Assembly (NCBI GenBank): GCA_904501775.1
Contig: CAJGCJ010000048.1
Location: 1-12,568 of the forward strand
DNA: 12,568 nt
Direction of reading: 5' to 3'
Origin: an uncultured Bacteroidaceae bacterium
GTDB taxonomy: Bacteria; Bacteroidota; Bacteroidia; Bacteroidales; Bacteroidaceae
The translations under genes were made by a program, and so were the position numbers. Under the pieces are notes generated by a model that saw only the letters and a list, made by a program, of their open reading frames with translations, did not search any database and was not told the origin of the DNA. Positions 7,914-12,568 of this stretch are shown here, in pieces (the first letter of the stretch is position 1; each line of letters starts with the position of its first letter).

Positions 7914-8001
7914 GCTGCAGAATGAGTGTCAGGGTTTGAAACCCGAGAAAATAAATTTTCTTATACACTATCAATCGTCTTCTCGGTATCATTTTCTGCA
8001 G
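7914..8001. repeat. Nested palindrome block right of the tandem repeats
   Basis: Bounded by CTGCAGAA (7914-7921) and TTCTGCAG (7994-8001) in inverted orientation. Inside are GGGTTT-G-AAACCC (7932-7944), CCGAGAA (7943-7949) pairing with TTCTCGG (7980-7986), and GAAAAT-AA-ATTTTC (7947-7960). The pieces overlap, so they are alternative rather than simultaneous folds. The start (TGAGTG, two bases, AGGGTT) resembles the sequence at 7495-7508, on the other side of the 98-bp units. Confidence 0.65.
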
Positions 8002-8027
8002 TACTCTCTTTTAAGGGATATATTTCT

Positions 8028-8049
8028 CTCCTTTTGGTCGCAAAAGGAG
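8028..8049 (-). terminator. Possible terminator downstream of rmuC
   Basis: An 8-bp stem, CTCCTTTT (8028-8035) with AAAAGGAG (8042-8049), and a 6-nt loop, about 50 bp past the rmuC stop. There is no clear T-run on the minus strand, so termination is tentative. It may instead belong to the palindrome island. A weaker ACGAC/GTCGT pairing lies nearer to the stop (8059-8080). Confidence 0.35.
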
Positions 8050-8096
8050 CAAAACTTACGACACATAATAAATTAGTCGTTCCTTTTTAAAAAATC

Positions 8097-9431
8097 TTAC
8101 TCATCCTCTACCAATGACGAGGAGATACTCTTTCCTGTAGTGAGCAATCCCTGTTTCTTAATCTCTTGCAGGCGGCGAGTTATATTGCCCTTACCTGTCG
8201 ACAGTTGACGGTGCGCTTCGCGATAGGCATCATGCGCTTTCTCCAATGCTGTCTCAATCTTAGTAAAGTTATCGGTGAAGCTGACAAACTTGTCATAAAT
8301 GGCATTGGCCGTATCCACAATCTTTTGCACATTACGCTGTTGGCGTTCGCGTGTCCATAATGAGTTGACAACAAAAAGTGTCGATATGAGATTCGAAGGT
8401 GATATTAGCACTACCCCTTTCTTATAGGCGTAGTTCCATAGTCCGTTATCGGCCTCCATTGCCATGAAGTATGACGGTTCATTGGGTATAAAGAGCATCA
8501 CATAGTCGAGCGAATGGATATTGTACTTATCGTATGACTTTGCCGAGAGCTCGTCGATATGACGGCGCACGCTTGCCACATGTTCTTTCATTGCAACGGA
8601 ACGCTCGCCCTCCTCCTCGGCCGAGAGATAGGCCATATAGGCATTAAGCGACACCTTTGAATCTATTATGATGTCTCGTTTTCCGGGGAAATGGACTATT
8701 ATATCGGGTTTCATTATGCGGTTGGTATCGTTATTCACCACCGACACGCCATCCTCGGTGCGCAATGTTGCCTGACGTTCCCACTGTTCACCCTCGATAA
8801 GCCCCGAGTTCTCGAGTATCTGTTCGAGGATTGTCTCGCCCCAGTCGCCCTGAAATTTATTGTTCCTTGTACCCACAAGCGCATTGGTGAGGTTTACGGC
8901 ATCGTTGCTTATGCGCATATTTGCCTCGACAAGACTCTTTATGCTCTCTTGCAACGAGAAGCGTTGACGGTTCTCCTCGCCATACAGGGTCTCTACCCTG
9001 TCGCGGAACGACTGAAGGTCGAGCCCGAAAGGCTTCAGCATAGCCGACAGACGCTCTTCGCTGTGCCGGTTGAATATTTGAGTATTATGTTCGAGTGCCT
9101 CATTCGCCAATGCCTTAAACTCGTTACGCATCTGCTGCATCGATAGCTCAAACTGCTCTTTCTGCATTGCCAGACGTTCGTTTGCTGCACTGTTCTCGTT
9201 CTCAATCCTTGCAATATGCGTAGCCTTGGCATTAAGCTCGTTCTGTAACGACCGGCACAACGCCTCGGCTTTGTCGGCACGTTCCACAGCTGCCGAAAGG
9301 CCATTCTTCGCAACAGCACACTCGGTGGCTATTGCACCCGATTTCATGATGAGCCTCAAATAAAGTATCACTACAATGAGAGCAATGAGAAACAGTACCG
9401 CTATTGCTGCATAAAGTATTCCTGTAGTCAT
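8097..9431 (-). CDS. rmuC: RmuC-family protein, membrane-anchored putative nuclease
   Basis: 444 residues from the ATG at 9431. Order of parts: one N-terminal membrane span (about 4-28), a long charged coiled coil (about 45-125), then the RmuC domain (about 140-420). That domain has GDWGE (195-199), KPDIIV (241-246), IIIDSK (254-259; the DSK resembles a PD-(D/E)XK nuclease core) and FIPNEPS (314-320). In E. coli, rmuC was identified as a gene limiting inversion at short inverted repeats; the biochemical activity is poorly known. It is last in a three-gene operon. An alternative GTG start at 9476 overlaps the stop of the upstream gene (GTGA) and adds 15 residues ahead of the span. I prefer the ATG because it sits just before the anchor and follows an A-rich leader, but translational coupling at the GTG is plausible. 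Confidence 0.92.
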   Translation of the reverse strand: MTTGILYAAIAVLFLIALIVVILYLRLIMKSGAIATECAVAKNGLSAAVERADKAEALCRSLQNELNAKATHIARIENENSAANERLAMQKEQFELSMQQMRNEFKALANEALEHNTQIFNRHSEERLSAMLKPFGLDLQSFRDRVETLYGEENRQRFSLQESIKSLVEANMRISNDAVNLTNALVGTRNNKFQGDWGETILEQILENSGLIEGEQWERQATLRTEDGVSVVNNDTNRIMKPDIIVHFPGKRDIIIDSKVSLNAYMAYLSAEEEGERSVAMKEHVASVRRHIDELSAKSYDKYNIHSLDYVMLFIPNEPSYFMAMEADNGLWNYAYKKGVVLISPSNLISTLFVVNSLWTRERQQRNVQKIVDTANAIYDKFVSFTDNFTKIETALEKAHDAYREAHRQLSTGKGNITRRLQEIKKQGLLTTGKSISSSLVEDE

Positions 9432-9472
9432 TTTGTGTATATTGTCGGTTTGTGTAATTAATATTCCTTTGT

Positions 9473-9739
9473 TCACTCTCTTTTTTTATCGTCGTCGAAC
9501 ATGTCGTTAAAAAAGGAGATTAAAATATCGTACCCCTCTTTGAGCATTGTCAACCGGGAAAACAGGGAAAATGCGTTCCCGAGCAACGATGTCATGTTAT
9601 ATACCGAAGCTGCACTGTCGGCAACACCCATGAGAGATGTTTTCAGACGTACGGCAGTAGAACGCATCATGCGTATGTTTGCTTTACGGGCCTCGCGCAA
9701 CTGCCCGAGCGAGGCTATCTTGCCATATCCGCTATTCAT
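9473..9739 (-). CDS. Small helical protein in the rmuC operon, unknown
   Basis: An 88-residue protein with no family I can name. It is rich in basic residues at the front (about 7-35) and ends in an acidic-basic tail (DDDKKRE). The middle has amphipathic stretches (SLLGNAFSLFSRL) but no clear membrane span or signal peptide. Its ATG overlaps the stop of the upstream membrane-protein gene by 8 nt (ATGAATAG), and its stop touches the possible GTG start of rmuC, so all three are very likely co-translated. By position it recalls the small YqjK protein that follows the DUF1469 protein YqjE in E. coli. That comparison is of gene order, not of sequence similarity I can show. Confidence 0.75.
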   Translation of the reverse strand: MNSGYGKIASLGQLREARKANIRMMRSTAVRLKTSLMGVADSAASVYNMTSLLGNAFSLFSRLTMLKEGYDILISFFNDMFDDDKKRE

Positions 9740-10088
9740 CTTTCTTCTCTTCTTGAGTAAACACTATACTGCAAAGCTCGGCCACCATCCTGTTTACAAA
9801 GAAGTTGTAGCACAACATGTAGAGCAGCAATGCAATTACCGCAAGCAGTGCTGCCATTATCAGGAACGCATAAACGGTGCCTACATACATCGACAATGCC
9901 ACAACAGCAGCTGCAAGCATAAAGAAAAGAGCCAAAACGACAAACAGCGAAACAGCAACAAACAACAGCAAACGACCACACAGCTGCGACAGTGTCTCGA
10001 CAAGGCGGAACTTGAAATCGTTGAGCCTCAGGGTTACATACCTGATTGTTTCATCGGAAATGCCTTTTAAATTTTCATTAAAATCCAT
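9732..10088 (-). CDS. DUF1469 / holin-X-like inner-membrane protein (YqjE-like)
   Basis: 118 residues: a helical amphipathic N-terminal part (about 1-37), two closely spaced membrane spans (about 39-65 and 70-94) and a charged cytoplasmic tail (EEKKDE). This layout fits the 'phage holin family'/Actinobacterial holin-X group (DUF1469), which includes E. coli YqjE. Despite the name, these are ordinary chromosomal genes and no lysis function is implied; no endolysin or phage gene is nearby. First gene of the operon with the 88-residue protein and rmuC, transcribed from a promoter that overlaps the divergent one of the lipoprotein operon. The family assignment rests on the two-span layout and composition and is fairly secure; the function is unknown. 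Confidence 0.8.
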   Translation of the reverse strand: MDFNENLKGISDETIRYVTLRLNDFKFRLVETLSQLCGRLLLFVAVSLFVVLALFFMLAAAVVALSMYVGTVYAFLIMAALLAVIALLLYMLCYNFFVNRMVAELCSIVFTQEEKKDE

Positions 10089-10157
10089 ACATAACAGTTA
10101 TATTTTTAAAACATCATGTCGGATGCCGAAATATGACAAGCATGGTACGCTTAACTA

Positions 10158-10189
10158 CTTGCGAATATAAGACAAAATAATTATCTTCG
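10158..10189 (+). promoter_or_regulatory. Predicted promoter of the lipoprotein-rsmG operon
   Basis: CTTG (10158-10161), 20 nt, then TATCTTCG (10182-10189), which fits the Bacteroidetes boxes with one change in each. The start would be near 10196, about 37 nt ahead of the ATG at 10233. Spacing is the same 20 nt as in the hppA promoter. Confidence 0.65.
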
Positions 10190-10193
10190 CAAA
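10162..10193 (-). promoter_or_regulatory. Predicted promoter of the DUF1469-rmuC operon
   Basis: On the minus strand, TTTG (10193-10190), 20 nt, then TATATTCG (10169-10162), a TAnnTTTG match but for one C. The start would be near 10155, about 66 nt ahead of the ATG at 10088. It overlaps the opposite promoter almost completely. Confidence 0.65.
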
Positions 10194-10232
10194 ACAATAT
10201 AGCATCCAACAATATCATAAACAATCATAAGC

Positions 10233-11078
10233 ATGAAAAGATGCCTGCATATTGCAATATATTTTACGGCAATGCTGTTTTTGGCATGCTGCGGCAATAG
10301 CGAGAATAACAGCCACAACGCCACAGCAGAGAATGGCAGCGACAGAGAGAGCACAGCTACCGCTGTCGACTGCTTCACTGTCTACAACACCTCGGTGGCT
10401 TTCCCTATCGACACCATAAACAGGCGCACATCGCCACAGCTCACAATAGAGATATCGCTGCCCGTAGCTTGCGGCGAAAGCAGACGCTGCGAACTGATTA
10501 ACAATGCAATATCATACGCCGCATTCAACATCGACACTACAGACATATACAAGGCTGCCGAACGCTTTGTCGAAGCATGCAAAGAGGAGTACTACGACAT
10601 GCACCCCGACTACATCAACGAGAAAGGGACAAACAGCTACCCCGCATGGTTCAATTTCAGCTACACGATAAACGGCAAGATATCGCACGAGCGCAATGGT
10701 GTCATCTGCTGCACCATGAACAACAGCGAATACACAGGCGGTGCACACGGTATGGAATACACCATCTATTTGAACATCGACAGCATAAGCGGATACGAGC
10801 TGAAACTGAACGACATATTCGTCGAAGGCTGCGAAGAGGTGCTATGCTCACATATAACAACAGCCCTCATGCGCAAGCTCAATGTCCAAAGCATAAGCGA
10901 AGTGAAGGAGAAGGGTTATCTCACAATGAACGACATGTTCATAACCGATAATTTCAAGCTCGAGAGCGACAGCATAATATTCCACTACAACCGCTACGAG
11001 ATTGCCCCCTACTGCATGGGCAACACAAGAATTGCATTGGGATATAACGAGATAAAGGATTTATTAATAAAGCAATAA
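10233..11078 (+). CDS. Lipoprotein with DUF4163/DUF3298 (RsiV-like) domains
   Basis: 281 residues. The N end is a lipoprotein-type signal (MKRC, hydrophobic run, FLACC) with lipidation probably at Cys19 or Cys20. A short Asn/Ser-rich linker follows, then a domain from about residue 45. The motif YTGGAHG (167-173) and the C-terminal block with FHYNRYEIAPY (250-260) are the marks of the paired DUF4163 and DUF3298 domains. The same pair is found in the lysozyme-sensing anti-sigma factor RsiV and the deacetylase PdaC of Bacillus. There is no sigma-factor gene or membrane anti-sigma segment here, so sensing of an envelope or sugar ligand is only a guess. The protein should face the periplasm or the outer membrane. 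Its stop is 9 bp ahead of rsmG, so it leads that operon. Confidence 0.85.
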   Translation: MKRCLHIAIYFTAMLFLACCGNSENNSHNATAENGSDRESTATAVDCFTVYNTSVAFPIDTINRRTSPQLTIEISLPVACGESRRCELINNAISYAAFNIDTTDIYKAAERFVEACKEEYYDMHPDYINEKGTNSYPAWFNFSYTINGKISHERNGVICCTMNNSEYTGGAHGMEYTIYLNIDSISGYELKLNDIFVEGCEEVLCSHITTALMRKLNVQSISEVKEKGYLTMNDMFITDNFKLESDSIIFHYNRYEIAPYCMGNTRIALGYNEIKDLLIKQ

Positions 11079-11087
11079 CATAAGAGA

Positions 11088-11708
11088 ATGGAGATTATAA
11101 CAAAATACTTTCCCGGAATCACCGAAAAGCAGAAAGAGCAATATGCAGCACTCTATAACCTGTACTACGAGTGGAACAACAAGATTAACGTAATTTCGCG
11201 CAAGGACATAGAGAATCTTTACCTGCACCACGTTCTTCACTCTTTGGCAATAGCCAAGGTAATCACATTCCGTCCCGGCACCACCATCATGGACATGGGT
11301 TGCGGTGGCGGTTTCCCCGGCATTCCGCTTGCAATAATGTTCCCCGAGGTAGAGTTTCATCTTGTCGACAGCATAGGCAAGAAGGTACGCGTGGCAACAG
11401 AGATTGCAAATGCCATAGGCCTTAAGAACGTACGCGCATCGCACAGCCGTGCACAGGATATAAAAGAGAAATACAGTTTCGTTGTGAGCCGTGCGGTGAT
11501 GCAACTGCCCGAGCTAATCAAGATATGCCGTAAGAACATATCAAAAGAACAGCTCAACGTATTGCCAAACGGTGTGATATGCCTTAAGGGCGGCGATATG
11601 CAGGCCGAGACACAACCCTTCAGAAACGTTGTTGAGATTACACCGTTAGAGAACATTTTCGAGGAAGAGTTCTTTATTGATAAGAAGGTTGTTTACGTAC
11701 CTATCTAA
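11088..11708 (+). CDS. rsmG: 16S rRNA (guanine527-N7)-methyltransferase RsmG
   Basis: A 206-residue cytoplasmic class I methyltransferase (formerly GidB) that uses S-adenosylmethionine to methylate G527 of 16S rRNA. Loss of this modification in other bacteria gives low-level streptomycin resistance. Family marks are WNNKINVISRKD (29-40), the histidine-rich LHHVLHS (46-52), the cofactor loop DMGCGGGFPGIPLA (69-82), the acidic residue of HLVDS (91-95) that should contact the cofactor ribose, and VSRAV (133-137). The length is normal. It is the middle gene of an operon, 9 bp after the lipoprotein gene and 3 bp before the hydrolase gene. No separate promoter is visible. Confidence 0.96.
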   Translation: MEIITKYFPGITEKQKEQYAALYNLYYEWNNKINVISRKDIENLYLHHVLHSLAIAKVITFRPGTTIMDMGCGGGFPGIPLAIMFPEVEFHLVDSIGKKVRVATEIANAIGLKNVRASHSRAQDIKEKYSFVVSRAVMQLPELIKICRKNISKEQLNVLPNGVICLKGGDMQAETQPFRNVVEITPLENIFEEEFFIDKKVVYVPI

Positions 11709-11711
11709 ACA

Positions 11712-12362
11712 ATGCAACAGATGGAACTGAAAATATTTGTATTTAACCCCATAGAGGTAAACAGCTATCTGCTGTGGGACGAGACAGGCGAGGCTGTACT
11801 GATAGACTGCGGTTGCTTTTCAGCTAACGAAGAAGAAACTCTTAAAAGATTCATTGCAGACAACAAGTTGCAGCTGAAGCACTATCTGAACACACACCTG
11901 CACTTCGACCACATATTCGGCAGCCCGTTCATATATGCCGAATATGGCTTGGGGGCCGAGGCAAGCGATGGCGATTGGCATTGGGCCGGGAACATCGCCG
12001 AACGCGTTGCCCGATTCGGTATAAGATATGACAAAAAGATTCCGCAACTGCAACGGGTACTGCATAATGGCGACGAGATTGTTTTCGGAAACAACAGAAA
12101 GATTACAGCAATAGCTGTTCCCGGACACTCGCCCGGCAGCCTCGCCTATTATGTAGAGCAAGAGGGATGGCTATTCTCGGGCGATGCACTCTTTTGCAAC
12201 AGCATAGGACGCACCGATTTCCCCGACTCGAATCACCACGATTTAATATCGAACATCAAAAACAGACTGTTTACCTTGCCTGCCGAGACCATAGTTTATC
12301 CCGGACATGGACCAAAAACAACTATTGGTTACGAGAGTAACTATAATATGTATATCGAATAA
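11712..12362 (+). CDS. MBL-fold hydrolase, glyoxalase II-like (YcbL type)
   Basis: A 216-residue cytoplasmic metallo-beta-lactamase-fold enzyme. All expected metal ligands are visible: THLHFDH (61-67, giving His62, His64, Asp66, His67), His139 in PGHSPGS, Asp158 in SGDALF and His199 in YPGHG. The ligand set, the short length and NSIGRTDFP resemble single-domain glyoxalase II-like proteins such as YcbL, which lack the C-terminal substrate domain of true glyoxalase II. Hydrolysis of a thioester is therefore a family-based guess and the true substrate is unknown. Start at 11712 is 3 bp after the rsmG stop; an in-frame ATG at 11721 is equally usable. The last 136 bases of the gene appear again inverted at the window end. 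Confidence 0.92.
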   Translation: MQQMELKIFVFNPIEVNSYLLWDETGEAVLIDCGCFSANEEETLKRFIADNKLQLKHYLNTHLHFDHIFGSPFIYAEYGLGAEASDGDWHWAGNIAERVARFGIRYDKKIPQLQRVLHNGDEIVFGNNRKITAIAVPGHSPGSLAYYVEQEGWLFSGDALFCNSIGRTDFPDSNHHDLISNIKNRLFTLPAETIVYPGHGPKTTIGYESNYNMYIE

Positions 12363-12367
12363 TTAAA

Positions 12368-12427
12368 ACATTAATATCAACGATAAAACAGCCTATTCAT
12401 AGGCTGTTTTATCGTTGATATTAATGT
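12368..12427. terminator. Terminator hairpin of the hydrolase gene, palindrome centre
   Basis: Perfect 29-bp arms (12368-12396 and 12399-12427) around a 2-base centre TC. The inner part, AAAACAGCCTAT and its complement followed by TTTT, is a good intrinsic terminator 25 bp past the stop. How much of the arm is native hairpin and how much belongs to the larger palindrome cannot be told from this window. Confidence 0.7.
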
Positions 12428-12432
12428 ATTAA

Positions 12433-12568
12433 TTATTCGATATACATATTATAGTTACTCTCGTAACCAATAGTTGTCTTTGGTCCATGTCCGGGATAAA
12501 CTATGGTCTCGGCAGGCAAGGTAAACAGTCTGTTTTTGATGTTCGATATTAAATCGTGGTGATTCGAG
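12433..12568 (-). CDS. Inverted partial copy of the MBL-fold hydrolase gene end
   Basis: Read on the minus strand, this encodes the last 45 residues of the hydrolase (ending SNYNMYIE) with identical protein sequence and one synonymous change (Lys AAG for AAA, base 12478). It runs off the window end. If the palindrome is an assembly artefact, this is not a second gene but the same locus, perhaps from a sister strain. If the inversion is real, it is the 3' end of a convergent paralogue. Confidence 0.4.
   Translation of the reverse strand, partial: SNHHDLISNIKNRLFTLPAETIVYPGHGPKTTIGYESNYNMYIE

Larger units (their letters stand above)
7262..8096. other. Gene-free, palindrome-rich interval between hppA and rmuC
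   Basis: An 835-bp stretch without a credible gene. The part next to hppA (7262-7400) is its leader and promoter. About 7400-7490 is AT-rich with nothing recognised. From about 7495 to 8049 the DNA is packed with inverted repeats: two hairpins, three tandem 98-bp units, a nested palindrome block and one more hairpin. An open frame of 87 codons on the minus strand (7729-7992) runs through the repeats. It is composed of repeat DNA and has no domain, so I regard it as spurious. Confidence 0.85.
12227..12568. repeat. 342-bp near-perfect palindrome at the window end
   Basis: Position i mirrors 24795 minus i. The 170-nt arms (12227-12396 and 12399-12568) differ only at 12317/12478 and 12367/12428. 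The arms carry the 3' end of the hydrolase gene plus its terminator half. Probably an assembly turn-back at the terminator, possibly a real inverted duplication. Confidence 0.93.

Noticed and set aside
7729..7992. An 87-codon open frame on the minus strand in the hppA-rmuC interval.
   Set aside because: It runs through the tandem repeats and the nested palindrome, has no recognisable domain or plausible leader, and its sequence is explained by the repeat DNA.
9501..10070. A 189-codon plus-strand open frame opposite the DUF1469 and small-protein genes.
   Set aside because: The minus-strand genes overlap each other by a few bases in operon style and have clear membrane spans and a promoter; the plus-strand frame has none of these.
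9732..10088. A phage lysis cassette, suggested by the holin-like label.
   Set aside because: No endolysin, spanin or other phage gene is present. The family is widespread in ordinary chromosomes and here it precedes rmuC.

Overview
The window reads as a piece of a Bacteroidales chromosome (Bacteroides/Prevotella-like), probably a complete short contig because it begins inside one gene and ends inside an inverted copy of another. The assignment rests on several points. Promoters fit the Bacteroidetes pattern (TTTG, about 20 nt, TAnnTTTG). Shine-Dalgarno sites are missing or weak in front of most genes. Phosphoglycerate kinase, the K+-dependent membrane pyrophosphatase and RsmG all look like Bacteroidales versions. 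Everything here is core or housekeeping DNA. I found no phage, IS transposase, CRISPR array, tRNA or rRNA.

Layout: (1) 1-1131 (+), phosphoglycerate kinase lacking about 43 N-terminal residues, with a hairpin terminator. (2) 1319-3511 (+), a 730-residue protein ending in five consecutive 34-residue TPRs. It converges on (3) 3667-4953 (-), a CyuA-type L-cysteine desulfidase, and a 23-bp perfect-arm terminator lies between them. (4) 5060-7261 (-), an HppA membrane pyrophosphatase that carries the residues described for the dual Na+/H+-pumping subfamily. Its terminator overlaps the cyuA promoter. (5) 7262-8096, an 835-bp gene-free stretch holding the hppA promoter and then a palindrome-rich island: three tandem 98-bp hairpin repeats flanked by other hairpins. 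(6) 8097-10088 (-), a tight operon (DUF1469/holin-X-like membrane protein, small helical protein, RmuC) with overlapping gene ends. (7) 10233-12362 (+), a divergent operon: DUF3298-type lipoprotein, rsmG, and a glyoxalase II-like metallo-beta-lactamase-fold hydrolase. Operons 6 and 7 fire from overlapping, mirror-image promoters.

The last 342 bp form an almost perfect palindrome (168 of 170 arm positions match) centred on the terminator of the hydrolase gene. Because this genome's terminators are themselves long perfect palindromes, an assembly fold-back is the likeliest explanation. A real inverted duplication is not excluded.

Most notable: the 98-bp structured tandem repeats with their flanking hairpins, the symmetric divergent promoter, the terminal palindrome, and the predicted dual-ion pump. 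I did not find a clearly new multi-gene system. The DUF1469/small-protein/RmuC operon is the nearest candidate for unexplored gene teamwork.
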